Source: Cherax quadricarinatus (Eukaryota; Arthropoda; Malacostraca; Decapoda; Parastacidae). Taken from it: 64,000 nucleotides of DNA. Under the pieces are notes generated by a model that had not been told where the DNA came from, did no database searches, and saw only the letters and a program-made list of their open reading frames with translations. Location of the stretch: assembly GCF_038502225.1 (NCBI RefSeq), contig NC_091357.1:7976639-8040638 (forward strand), read 5' to 3'. Shown in pieces: positions 20,214 through 30,769 of the stretch; position 1 is the first letter of the stretch, and every line of letters begins with the position of its first letter. The position numbers and the translations under genes are program-made.

Positions 20214-23048
20214 AACTACCCTATTTCCAAACCAATACTTTCCTATGTCCTTTCTAAATCTAAACTTATCTAATTTAAATCCATTACTGCGGGTTCTCTC
20301 TTGGAGAGATATCCTGAAGACCTTGTTAATATCCCCTTTATTAATACCTATCTTCCACTTATACACTTCGATCAGGTCTCCCCTCATTCTTCGTCTAACA
20401 AGTGAATGTAACTTAAGAGTCTTCAATCTTTCTTCATAAGGAAGATTTCTAATGCTATGTATTAATTTAGTCATCCTACGCTGAATGTTTTCTAACGAAT
20501 TTATGTCCATTCTGTAATATGGAGACCAGAATTGAGCTGCATAATCTAGGTGAGGCCTTACTAATGATGTATAAAGCTGCAGTATGACCTCTGGACTTCT
20601 GTTGCTTACACTTCTTGATATAAATCCCAATAATCTATTTGCCTTATTACGTACGCTTAGGCATTGCTGTCTTGGTTTAAGGTTGCTGCTTACCATAACC
20701 CCCAAGTCCTTTTCGCAATCTGTATGGCTAAGTTCTACATTATTTAACTTATAAGTGCTATGGTTATGGACACTTCCGAGCTTCAGAACCTTGCATTTAT
20801 CTACATTGAACTGCATCTGCCACTTTTCTGACCAAGAGTAGAGTTTGTCTAAATCCTCCTGAAGTTCCCTAACATCTACGTTTGAATCAATTATCCTACC
20901 TATCTTCGTGTCATCGGCGAATTTGCTCATATCACTAGTAATTCCTTCATCAAGATCATTGATATATATTATAAACAACAACGGGCCCAAGACTGATCCC
21001 TGTGGAACGCCACTCGTTACTGATGTCCACTCGGATTTAACCCCATTTATGGACACTCTCTGCTTCCTGTCTGTGAGCCATGATTCGATCCACGAGAGCA
21101 CTCTTCCCCCAATGCCATGAGCTGCTACTTTCTTCAACAGTCTTTGGTGCGGAACTCTATCAAATGCCTTACTAAAATCTAAGTAAATAATATCAAATTC
21201 TTTATCGTGGTCAACAGCCTCAAAAGCTTTACTGAAAAAAGTTAATAAATTAGTTAGACAAGACCGGCCTCTTGTGAATCCATGCTGAGTATCATTAATC
21301 AAGCTATGCTTATCGAGATGGCTTCTTATAATTTGAGCTATAATTGACTCTAGTAATTTGCCTACAATTGAGGTCAGGCTTATTGGGCGGTAATTTGACG
21401 GTAACGACTTGTCCCCTGTTTTAAAAATAGGAATTACATTAGCCATCTTCCACATATCAGACACTACACCTGTTTGAAGAGATAAATTAAAAATATTAGT
21501 TAATGGTTCACAGACTTCCATTTTGCATTCCTTTAGAACCCTTGAAAAAACCTCATCAGTACCCGGTGACTTATTTTGCTTCAGTCGGTCTATCTGCTTC
21601 ACAACCATTTCACTAGTGACTGTGATGTTACATAATTTATCTTCTTCTGGCCCACTATAAAAATTAATTACCGGAACACTACTATTGTCTTCCTGTGTAA
21701 AAACCGAGAGAAAATAATTATTTAAAATCGAGCACATTTCATTCTCTTTGTCAGTAAGATGCCCATAGTTATTTTTAAGGGGACCTATCTTATCTCTGAC
21801 TTTTGTTCTATATACCTGGAAAAAACTTTTTGGGTTAGTTTTAGAATCCCTAGCAACTTTAATTTCATAGTCCCTTTTAGCTTTTCTTATCCCCTTTTTA
21901 ATGTCCCTCTTAGTGTCAATATACTGATTCATAAGATGACCCTCGCCTCTTTTGATACGCCTATAAATTCCTTTCTTATGCCCTAGTAGATATTTCAGCC
22001 TATTATTCATCCATTTTGGGTCATTTCTATTTGATCTAATTTCTTTATAAGGGATAAATGTTCTTTGAGCAGCATGTATTGTGTTCAGAAAACTGTCATA
22101 TTGATAGCTCTCTTCGTTACCCCAGTCAACAGATGATAAGTGTTCTCTAAGCCCATCGTAATCTGCTAAGCGAAAATCTGGGACTGTTACTGAGTTATCC
22201 CTACTATCATACTTCCATTCAATTCTAAATGTAATTGATTTGTGGTCGCTAGCACCCAGTTCTTCTGAAACTTCTAAATTATTAACAAGGGATTCATTGT
22301 TTGCCAGAACTAAGTCAAGCAGGTTATTACCCCTTGTAGGTTCTGTCACAAACTGCTTCAGAAAACAATCCTGAACTACTTCTAAGAAGTCGTATGATTC
22401 TAAATTCCCAGTCAAGAAATTCCAATCAATATGACTAAAGTTAAAGTCTCCTAGAATTACTACATTATCGTGCCTTGTGGCCCTAACAATTTCCTCCCAT
22501 AGTAGTCTTCCCTTGTCCCTATCTAAATTTGGGGGACGGTATATCACACCTAAAGTTAATTTTTCATGCCCCTCTGAAAATTCTATCCAAACAGACTCTG
22601 TATGTGTTACTTCAGACTTAATACCCGTTTTAATGCAACAGTTCAAGCGATCTCGGACATACAATGCCACCCCACCCCCCTTCCCGATACTTCTATCTAC
22701 TTGGAACAATTTGAAACCCTGAATGTGACATTCTGCAGGCATGTCCCGACTTTTTGAATTAAACCACGTCTCAGTAATGGCAAATACATCTATGTTACCT
22801 GCACTAGCAACTAGTCTCAACTCGTCCATCTTATTCCTAGCACTGCGACTATTTGTGTAATATATACTTAAGGACCCTCCTTTCTCTTTATCATTCCTGC
22901 TCCTTTCTGTTATTCCACTAAACCTATTACTGTCCTTGTCAATTAGTGCCACTGGCCTTCCGATATCCACCTCATTTTGCCTATTACTAGTTCTCCTAGT
23001 ACTCATATTACTACCCTGAGACTTCACAGTTTTTCCGCAGAAACCCAT
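20214..23048 (-). CDS. CR1-A ORF2: AP endonuclease and reverse transcriptase (interrupted at 3' end)
   Basis: Nicks target DNA and copies the element RNA into it. Residues 58-280 form an APE-type endonuclease: ITETWF with its glutamate near 93, GVIYRPP (167), LGDFN (199) and GASDHKSI (265). The RT follows with KSPGTDEV (493), VIPIFKTGD (538), NYRPISL (552), LDFSKAFDRV (623), GVPQGSVLGPLLF (680) and the catalytic FADD (710-713). The C-terminal region carries RSHLDY-style VRPHLDYAAQFWSP and IQRRMTKLIH. The start ATG at 23048 lies 14 bases after ORF1 ends. The frame is open for 945 codons, then hits PLE-A; the remaining residues lie at 18383-18497. Confidence 0.93.
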
Positions 23049-23062
23049 ACCACTAACTATTC

Positions 23063-24028
23063 CTAGTTTAAAGACCTAACAGCTCCCTCCACTGCGTTGG
23101 CCAGTGCTCCCACCCCACACCTAGACAAGTGAACCCCATCCCTGGCATACATGTCATTTCTGCCATAGAAGAGGTCCCAGTTGTCAATGAATGTTACCAC
23201 ATTTTCCTTACAGTATTTGTCCAGCCAGCAATTGACACCAATTGCTCTGGACAACCATTCATTTCCAACTCCTCTCCTTGGCAAAATGCCACATATGACA
23301 GGTTTCCCACCCTTCTTCCTAATTATCTCTATTGCTGACCTATACCTGCTAATCAGGTCCTCACTCCTACGTCTGCCAACATCGTTGCCTCCAGCACTGA
23401 GACAGATAATAGGATTGCTCCCATTACCTCTCATGATGTCATCCAGACGGCTAACAATATCCTTCATCCCAGCCCCAGGAAAACACACTCTCTGCCTCCT
23501 ACTCCTATCCTTCAAACAGAATGCCCTATCCATGTACCTAATCTGACTATCCCCAACAACAACAATGTTTTTACCTTCCTTGGCGTCGTCCGTAGTGATG
23601 CTCCGAGTAGTCGACTCAAATTCGCCAGGTAGCATTACACCACTTGTAGAATTCGTCATGACGTTCTCGATGGTCTTCGTTGGGGTTTCTAGGGATGTCT
23701 CACTCACGTCTGCCAATGTTTCCTTGGTGCTCGTTGTGGCATTCCCAGTAGAACACTCACATTCGTCAGGTAGCACCGAGAATGAGTTGGAAGTTTCCAC
23801 GGCAGTCTTCTGGTTTCTCGTTGTTTCTGCCTCTCCAACCGTTTTCTTAATCTTCAGCTTGGTTCCATGTTGCCCGACCACTGACCAAGCTCCCCTCTTA
23901 ACCTGGGGACTCACAACAGGAGGATTACTACGAATCCTCTTGTTCTCTTCCGTTAATCGCCGTATCTCCAGTTTAGCAACTCTGAGTTCTTCTCTCAGCT
24001 GCTGGTAAAGCTGCTCAAGAGAGGGCAT
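23063..24028 (-). CDS. CR1-A ORF1 with SGNH-hydrolase-like domain
   Basis: A 321-residue ORF1. Residues 1-33 are a heptad-like charged helix (LYQQLREELRVAKLEIRRL), probably a coiled coil. A serine/threonine-rich linker follows. From about 150 there is an SGNH/GDSL esterase-like fold: IVVVGDSQIRY (serine box, 155-165), FPGAGM (183-188), CLSAGGNDV (209-217) and ARDGVHLS with the Asp/His pair (295-302). Esterase-type ORF1 proteins are known in CR1-group elements; their role in transposition is not settled. Start ATG at 24028, no internal stop. Confidence 0.9.
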   Translation of the reverse strand: MPSLEQLYQQLREELRVAKLEIRRLTEENKRIRSNPPVVSPQVKRGAWSVVGQHGTKLKIKKTVGEAETTRNQKTAVETSNSFSVLPDECECSTGNATTSTKETLADVSETSLETPTKTIENVMTNSTSGVMLPGEFESTTRSITTDDAKEGKNIVVVGDSQIRYMDRAFCLKDRSRRQRVCFPGAGMKDIVSRLDDIMRGNGSNPIICLSAGGNDVGRRRSEDLISRYRSAIEIIRKKGGKPVICGILPRRGVGNEWLSRAIGVNCWLDKYCKENVVTFIDNWDLFYGRNDMYARDGVHLSRCGVGALANAVEGAVRSLN

Positions 24029-24118
24029 CCTGGTTCAGATTCACAGAGAGCACACAAACAGGTCTTCACAGAGCTAAGTACACGTCACCAATGAGCTAAG
24101 TACACGTCACCACTTCGT

Positions 24119-24345
24119 CAGGAGCATGCAATGAGGAAATTGCAAGCTACCTACGAAGCGCTGGAAACAGCACCGAAGACCTAGAGCTGCGACCTTCCCC
24201 CTCCCCTCCCCGATTTGATGTTGTTAACTGATAACTTGTTGGCGATTATTTGCAATGTGTACAGAGTAAATATCCAGATGTTTTACTGTTAACCCTTTTA
24301 TGGACTAGCTCCTAGGATAAGATTTTTTTTTATTACGGTAGGATA
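24119..24345. other. No gene seen
   Basis: Flank beyond the CR1-A 5' end; C-rich patch near 24195 and nothing else recognised. Confidence 0.4.
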
Positions 24346-24349
24346 AGGA

Positions 24350-24460
24350 AATCTACTGGTTTAGCAAGACACGTGAGCAAACACTATTTATTAGAAAACG
24401 TTTCGGTCCTAGTGTGCTCACGTGTCTTTCTGAACCAATTTGTCGGTATCAAATACCAAG
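24350..24460 (-). mobile_element. Mini Penelope-like foldback remnant
   Basis: GACACGTGAGCA (24369-24380) and TGCTCACGTGTC (24415-24426) form a 12-bp inverted pair around a minus-strand ribozyme 3' half (GGACCGAAACG, antisense at 24397-24407). The right end carries the terminal hairpin TGTCGGTATCAAATACCA (24441-24458). The CTGANGA half of the core is missing. Confidence 0.55.
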
Positions 24461-24597
24461 GTCTATACCACAAAATCTGTAAAATTTATGACAGGAAAAT
24501 CACTACGTGTCGAAGGCAGCCAATAAAATTCCGCCTGTTACATGGTGTACTGGGCGGTAATGAGCATGACACTGGCTCCCTCACCGTCGTGTCTTAG

Positions 24598-24640
24598 TGT
24601 GACTTGTAAATGGTCCAAGTCGGACCCAAACATCGTCACA
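24598..24640 (+). ncRNA. Hammerhead-like module, worn copy
   Basis: Helix I TGTGAC pairs perfectly with GTCACA (24635-24640). Core TTGTAAA (24604-24610), extra T, helix II GGTCC-AAGTC-GGACC, then CAAACATC where GAAACGTC is expected. The G12-to-C change would inactivate a hammerhead. Same lineage as the module at 1577. Confidence 0.5.
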
Positions 24641-24814
24641 AATTTCCGTCTCCTGTATACAGGTTGTTTGTGCACCACTGCTGTGGTCACCGTTATCTAT
24701 AAGAGAGGACAAGGTGTTACTAAGTTACTTTGACTGTTTTGGGTTATTCTAGGTTATCTACATATGTTGCTATGTATGATAATCTATGTAACTATTTGTG
24801 TATACCTGAATAAA

Positions 24815-25069
24815 TTTACTAACTTATATCAGTGTATATACACTGATAGGTCCATGTGTCTCACTGAGAGGTACATGCGTCTCTGTATATACCCTGAGAG
24901 GTCCATGTGTCTCAGTGTATATACACAGAGAGGTCCATGTCTCTTAGTGTATATACACTGTGAGGTCGATGTGTCTCAGTGTATATACACTGAAAGCTCC
25001 ATGTGTCTCAGTGTATATACACTGAGAGGTCCATGTCTTGGTATATTACAGAGGCGTATATCTCGGTGT

Positions 25070-25073
<4 letters not shown>
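24815..25073. repeat. 32-bp degenerate minisatellite
   Basis: Copies of GTGTATATACACTGAGAGGT plus CCATGTGTCTCA. The internal GTATATAC is self-complementary. Runs directly into the TA microsatellite. Confidence 0.85.

Positions 25074-25153
<80 letters not shown>
25074..25153. repeat. (TA)n microsatellite
   Basis: Pure TA run of 80 bases. Confidence 0.97.
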
Positions 25154-25156
<3 letters not shown>

Positions 25157-25864
25157 TGTATGTACACTATCATTCCTAGTTCTGGCGTCCCACCTCCTTC
25201 ATAAACACTTATTCAAACCACTGCTTCTTACAGTAATGTTTACTTTCAAATCTGGTCGTAACTTTGTGAGGAAAGCAATAAGCACCTTTGCCAACGTTGT
25301 TACTAGACATAGTTCTGACTGCTAACTTGTTAATGGTGGTGTTGTATCTGTATGATAAGTTATCGTCCACAATAAGACATATCTATTTCTCTGGGCCTCT
25401 CACTTCCATCCTTAAAACGTATAACTAACAACAGATATATAAATATAAAAAAGGGCAGCGCCACGTCTGGCAGCGTGGTGTGGGGGGCAAGTTCGGGTTA
25501 CAGGAAAAAAAAGAAAAAACACATTTCGCCAGCAAGTGACTTATTCAGAAGCCATTTGAAGCGAAACGTTTCCTTAATGTCTTTTTTCCTACAACTAGTC
25601 ACCATCACCGTACCACTGCCACCTATGCCCAGGTTACGTTCAATTATACAGTGTATTACTTATATACTTTACTGTATATGAATGTACACTGTATTACTCA
25701 TACACTTCCCTGTATGGGAATATACACCTTCCATCATTGTTTCCTGTTTATTCCTTGATATATTGATATATGAAGGTATCCTGGCTGATATTTGTCATGT
25801 ATTATAAACAGTTTAATAACATGAGTTATGTAATTTTCTCGAGTATATATGAAGTAGGTAATGC
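25154..25864. other. No gene; one very worn ribozyme-like remnant
   Basis: CAGAAGCCATTTGAAGCGAAACGTTTCCTTAATG at about 25544-25577 resembles the family D/E modules but the core and helix II are lost. Otherwise nothing recognised. Confidence 0.35.
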
Positions 25865-27440
25865 ATGGAAGTAACACTGCTCACAGAAGATGTATGAAGG
25901 AGCACAGCAGCGACGGGGATGGATTGGAGTAACACTGCTCACAGAAGATGTATGAAGGGGCACAGCAGCGACGGGGATGGATAGGAGTAACACTGCTCAC
26001 AGAAGATGTATGAAGGGGCACAGCAGCGACGGGGATGGATGGGAGTAACACTGCTCACAGAAGATGTATGAAGGAGCACAGAAGCGACGGGGATGGATTG
26101 GAGTAACACTGCTCACAGAAGATGTATGAAGGGGCACAGCAGCGACGGGGATGGATAGGAGTAACACTGCTCACAGAAGATGTATGAAGGGGCACAGCAG
26201 CGACGGGGATGGATGGGAGTAACACTGCTCACAGAAGATGTATGAAGGGGCACAGCAGCGACTGGGATGGATGGGAGTAACACTGCTCACAGAAGATGTA
26301 TGAAGGGGCACAGCAGCGACTGGGATGGATGGGAGTAACACTGCTCACAGAAGATGTATGAAGGGGCACAGCAGCGACGGGGATGGATAGGAGTAACACT
26401 GCTCACAGAAGATGTATGAAGGGGCACAGCAGCGACGGGGATGGATGGGAGTAACACTGCTCACAGAAGATGTATGAAGGGGCACAGCAGCGACGGGGAC
26501 GGATGGGAGTAACACTGCTCACAGAAGATGTATGAAGGGGCACAGCAGCGACGGGGATGGATGGGAGTAACACTGCTCACAGAAGATGTATGAAGGAGCA
26601 CAGCAGCGACGGGGATGGATGGGAGTAACACTGCTCACAGAAGATGTATGAAGGGGCACAGCAGCGACGGGGATGGATGGGAGTAACACTGCTCACAGAA
26701 GATGTATGAAGGAGCACAGCAGCGACGGGGATGGATGGGAGTAACACTGCTCACAGAAGATGTATGAAGGGGCACAGCAGCGACGGGGATGGATAGGAGT
26801 AACACTGCTCACAGAAGATGTATGAAGGGGCACAGCAGCGACGGGGATGGATGGGAGTAACACTGCACACAGAAGATGTATGAAGGGGCACAGCAGCGAC
26901 GGGGATGGATGGGAGTAACACTGCTCACAGAAGATGTATGAAGGGGCACAGCAGCGACGGGGATGGATGGGAGTAACACTGCTCACAGAAGATGTATGAA
27001 GGAGCACAGAAGCGACGGGGATGGATTGGAGTAACACTGCTCACAGAAGATGTATGAAGGGGCACAGCAGCGACGGGGATGGATTGGAGTAACACTGCTC
27101 ACAGAAGATGTATGAAGGGGCACAGCAGCGACGGGGATGGATAGGAGTAACACTGCTCACAGAAGATGTATGAAGGGGCACAGCAGCGACGGGGATGGAT
27201 GGGAGTAACACTGCTCACAGAAGATATATGAAGGGGCACAGCAGCGACGGGGATGGATGGGAGTAACACTGCTCACAGAAGATGTATGAAGGGGCACAGC
27301 AGCGACGGGGATGGATGGGAATAACACTGCTCACAGAAGATGTATGAAGGGGCACAGCAGCGACGGGGATGGATGGGAGTAACACTGCTCACAGAAGATG
27401 TATGAAGGGGCACAGCAGCGACGGGGATGGATGGGACTAA
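25865..27440. repeat. 58-bp minisatellite
   Basis: About 27 copies of GTAACACTGCTCACAGAAGA, TGTATGAAGGGGCACAGCAG, CGACGGGGATGGATGGGA (58 bp, e.g. starts at 25929 and 25987). Copies are very similar, with scattered single changes (GGAGCACAGAAGCG, GGATTGGA, GGATAGGA) that recur in groups and so record block duplications. Confidence 0.97.
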
Positions 27441-27489
27441 CACAGTAGTTGGAGATATTGTTCTGTAGTGGTGGGCACATTTAATATAT

Positions 27490-27680
27490 ACATGGAAGAA
27501 GGGAGATACAGAGATACCCTCGGACTGGAAGTATGCATGCGCTCTTGTGTATAAAAGAAGAGCATACACAACTGATTTACGAATTACAGGGAAAGAAGTA
27601 CTTCGAATATACTGGGAGAACTGTAGGAAGAAATATAATGGAAAGAGTCAGGGATTAGAGAGTAAGGGAAAGGTAACCAT
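27490..27680 (+). pseudogene. Possible RTE-type RT relic
   Basis: DWKYA near 27520, then in another frame TGRTVGRNIMERVRD (27600-27645), which resembles the RTE block PGKVYGRVIIERIKS seen at 32440-32510. Too short and shifted for a firm call. Confidence 0.35.
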
Positions 27681-27769
27681 AATGTACATGCTGAAGTTTA
27701 ACAGCCTTTTACCCACCAAAACAACACCAGTACACCATCAATCATCTTCTCAGTGTGAACACGCCGAGA

Positions 27770-27900
27770 GGCGTATATCTCAGTGTACATAGGGGTGTAT
27801 ATACAAAGAGTTGTATATCTCAGTGTATATACAAAGAGTTGTATATCTCAGTGTATATACAAAGAGTTGTATATCTCAGTGTATATATAGAAGTGAGGTA
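27770..27900. repeat. 28-bp minisatellite
   Basis: Four copies of TATATCTCAGTGTATATACA plus AAGAGTTG. It shares CTCAGTGTATATACA with the array at 24815 and with 34880, so these three arrays may have a common origin. Confidence 0.85.
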
Positions 27901-28914
27901 TATATAGAGCTGGTGTGACTTCCAAAACATCCTCAACCAGAACAATCAGAAGACATCCTTCCCTATCAGGTAATCCCGTGTCTCGCTTATGATTCAAACG
28001 CCTCACACTACCGTTCAGAATAATGACATTTTTACAAAGCCAAATCAATAAAAACATCCCCCCCCCTTAACATTTCAATTTTGTGGATGAAGGAGGAAGG
28101 GGGGTAACATTCTCCCCCTCCTTTCCCCTCGCCACACCTTCTCCTACCCCCTCCCTCACAATCATCCCACACACCCCCCTCTCTGATACTGAACTACTGA
28201 AGCTACTGGTTTGGGAAACAGCGTTGTAAATGAAGATACCTGGATGCACAACAGCTACCCAAAAGATCCACAACAGCAACCCAAAATATTCACTACGGGG
28301 ACCAACGATACTTACAATAACGACCTACGATACAATAACGACCCATTATAATCACAACGAATCACGATACACACAATATCCACAACACCCACACTAGCGG
28401 TCGACAATTTCGACCCCCACTACTTACAATTCTCACAATACCCACAATATATACACTAGTCACCCACAATACTAACAACAGCCTGATACCCGAGACTCTG
28501 GGGACCTCCAAAGGAACCCCAAAGAGTTGGGAACCTCGAAGGGAGCCCCAAAGGGAAGCAGAAATGAAACCTCAAGATGAAAGGACACACAGAACTCTAA
28601 AGGGAAGAACACAAGAGAACCCTAAAGTAATACCACGGAACACTAAGTGCTTTTGGAGCCCATCTCTTAGGATCAGAAATGCTGTTAAGTGCACCATTAC
28701 GAGCAAAAGTGCTCCAGCTGCCTGTAAGTATTCCAGCTGCTTCAAGTGTTCCTTCCAGATGCCCTCAAGTGTTCCAGCTGGGCTCCAAGTGTTCCGAAAC
28801 ACTTTATATAAAAATTCAAAATTCTTGACTTCCTCAGTTTAAGACATTAAATTCTGAAATTAAAATTAGGAAGCCTAGGAACGGAGCACTGAACGAATCA
28901 CATAACGTGGCGAT
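27901..28914. other. No gene seen; short repetitive patches
   Basis: 28280-28470 is rich in CACAATA/CGATAC words. 28700-28795 holds three or four loose copies of TTCCAGCTGC...CAAGTG. No domain could be recognised in any frame. Confidence 0.45.
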
Positions 28915-29045
28915 TTTGCAGTCAATGGGAAGCAGTAAACTCGTAGGGGGTCATACAGCGCCTGGGGAAATGGGAAATCATCAATGGAAGATCTACGATT
29001 CCTCGGATCAAGATCCTTTCACTAGCCCTGAAGGCAAGATTGTAA
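28915..29045 (+). mobile_element. SINE-like dispersed repeat (GAAGCGCTAAACCC type), diverged
   Basis: GGGAAGCAGTAAACTCGTAG, GGTCATACAGCGCCTGGGG and GGATCAAGATCCTTTCACTA occur in the family order. Confidence 0.6.
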
Positions 29046-29324
29046 GAACGGGGAGTGCTACTAGGCCAGACTTAATTACTCACCATTACTCAGGACCTAA
29101 TTATTCGCCACTCAGAACCTAATTATTCATCATTCAGAAGGTAATTATTCACCACCACTCAGGACCTAATTTCACGGAGATAAAGATAGGCCAGGAGGCC
29201 TGATCTGGAAGCGCTACCTCCAACACTTTAGGAATATCACCTAACAGGTGGCTAACCTTACCATTTCTTCCCCTCAAACTGTCACCACTTAACCAACTGT
29301 TTTACCATCTGAGGGATCAAGAAA

Positions 29325-29440
29325 TACCTGTACCGGTTTCAAGGGGTTATCGCCCCGGCGGGCCGGTCCCAGACCAGGCCTCCACGTAGCTAGCAGGGAT
29401 CAGGGAGTGCCACTGAACACCGTCCTTAAGGATCGCTTCA
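29325..29440 (-). mobile_element. Non-LTR retrotransposon tail (CCGCGGCCCGGTC family), short copy
   Basis: GGGGTTATCGCCCCGGCGGG, CCGGTCCCAGACCAGGCCTC match the 3' ends at 38247 and 61775. Only the tail remains. Confidence 0.6.
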
Positions 29441-29578
29441 GAGCGTTGCAGAAATGCTAATTTGACTCTTAGGGAATGGTTAAGGGATGCGGGTTGGCAC
29501 TATGTTGGTACACTATAAGAAAGCCACCGGAAGGGTCATCAAAGAGAGAAATGGGGAGTGACGCCTCCATCTGTAGTG

Positions 29579-29580
<2 letters not shown>

Positions 29581-29664
<84 letters not shown>
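29581..29664. repeat. (TA)n microsatellite
   Basis: Pure run directly abutting the MITE. Confidence 0.97.
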
Positions 29665-29667
<3 letters not shown>

Positions 29668-30052
29668 GTGCCGAATATGTAAAACTGGTCAATTAGCAAG
29701 AACTCATTTAAAATTAAGTCCTTTCTAAAATTTTCTCTTATGCGTTTAAAGATATATTTTTTTCATTAATGTTGATGTAAATATTTATACTTTTTCACCA
29801 AAAGGAACTTAGAAAACTTACCTAACCTTATTATAACAAGAACAATTTATTTTAGCCTAACCCAACTAAATATATTTTAGATTTGTTTACAATAATTTAA
29901 TACTAAACAAACACATTGAAATATATTTTTTTCGTTAGGTTCAGAATGATTTTGGCGAAATTATTGCATACACAAATTTTCACTTGTCCTATATGGCAAG
30001 ATGAACGTTGCTATTTAAGCCAAGATCGCAAGTTCTGCCTATTCGGCACGAC
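29665..30052. mobile_element. MITE with GTCGTGCCGAATA terminal inverted repeats, copy 1
   Basis: 388 bp, AT-rich, non-coding. The left end GTCGTGCCGAATATGTAAAA and right end TTCTGCCTATTCGGCACGAC are imperfect inverted repeats of about 20 bp. Flanked by AT on both sides inside a (TA)n tract, consistent with TA-targeting Tc1/mariner-type transposons, but no transposase is visible. Copy 2 lies at 54825-55199 in opposite orientation. Confidence 0.8.
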
Positions 30053-30053
30053 A

Positions 30054-30055
<2 letters not shown>

Positions 30056-30104
<49 letters not shown>
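30056..30104. repeat. (TA)n microsatellite
   Basis: Pure run between the MITE and an RTE 3' end; read on the minus strand it would be the RTE tail. Confidence 0.95.
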
Positions 30105-30107
<3 letters not shown>

Positions 30108-30415
30108 CACACTGGCCGATTCCCACCAAGGCAGGGTGGCCCGAAAAAGAAAAACTTTCACCATCATTCACTCCATCACTGTCTTGCCAGAAGGGTGCTT
30201 TACACTACAGTTTTTAAACAGCACGTCAAGTATTAAAAACCATTTGTCTCCATTCACTCCTATCAAACACGTTCATGCATGCCTGCTCGAAGTCCAAGCC
30301 CCTCGCACACAAAACCTCCTTTACCCCTGTGAAGGCTTACTCAGCCCTGTAATAACTTCAGACAGTATTACCAAGGCTGGCTCCTCCTCAGGAAAATTAA
30401 TGAATAGAAAAAAAA
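30105..30415 (-). mobile_element. RTE 3' end with ORF2 C-terminus
   Basis: The minus strand at about 30215-30310 encodes VKEVLCARGLDFEQACMNVF then DRSEWRQMV, the end of an RTE ORF2. Its 3' UTR ends with GGGCCACCCTGCCTTGGTGG and then the (TA)n tract. It may belong to the RTE body at 31320-34170, from which it is parted by about 0.9 kb of unrelated sequence. Confidence 0.65.
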
Positions 30416-30526
30416 ATAATAACAGACAAACATAAACACTTTATTATATAGAAAATATAAAATATAAAACACTTAATTATGAAATATTAATCCTACATTA
30501 AAGAAAATGAAAAATGAAAAATATAA

Positions 30527-30769
30527 ATGATAACTGAATTCAACGCTAATTTAAAACTTGGGTGTCTGGTGTTGGTGACACTGTGTGTTGTTGAAATCGT
30601 AGCCGTTGCTGATGATGGGGGGGGGGGGGTCGCAGGTGTTGGTTACGACCCACTGGCTAGTTCTTCACAGTATAGCCTTGAGTATTCTAACCCGATGACA
30701 GGAAAGCAGGTTCTTTACCGCTGCAATGATGAGGGGTTACGTCCTGCAATTTCATACAGGTGCACAGGT
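30527..30769 (+). CDS. Candidate first coding exon of a small secreted host protein
   Basis: Not recognised as a known gene. From ATG at 30527 (A at -3) the frame gives a hydrophobic N-terminus (KLGCLVLVTLCVVEIVAVA, residues 10-28), a good signal-peptide candidate. A glycine stretch from a 13-base G run follows, then SSSQYSLEYSNPMTGKQVLY and a cysteine-bearing end (YRCNDEGLRP, SYRCTG). The VLYRC...ISYRCTG spacing is loosely like half of a sushi/CCP module; that is only a resemblance. The frame ends soon after at ACAG-GTAATTAA, which is a good splice-donor context, so the exon may end at 30769 in phase 1. It lies between two RTE pieces. Could also be a captured or pseudogenised fragment. Confidence 0.4.

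Larger units (their letters stand above)
18236..24118 (-). mobile_element. CR1-A: near full-length CR1 non-LTR retrotransposon with nested PLE
   Basis: About 4.2 kb of CR1 once the 1.7-kb insertion at 18498-20213 and one copy of its target duplication are set aside. On the minus strand: a 5' UTR with two copies of GAGCTAAGTACACGTCACCA (24065-24118), ORF1, a 14-base gap, ORF2, a 3' UTR and a (GTTCTTAT)n tail at 18236-18260. The same 5' boundary is shared with CR1-B (48733). Both ORFs appear free of nonsense codons up to the insertion point, so this copy was probably young when the PLE landed. Confidence 0.9.

Noticed and set aside
23181..23546. Plus-strand open frames opposite CR1 ORF1 and ORF2
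   Set aside because: Mirror frames of real minus-strand CR1 proteins, present equally in CR1-A and CR1-B.
25038..25325. Open frames of alternating tyrosine and isoleucine
   Set aside because: Pure translation of (TA)n; the same applies at 29476, 54438, 55546 and 55631.
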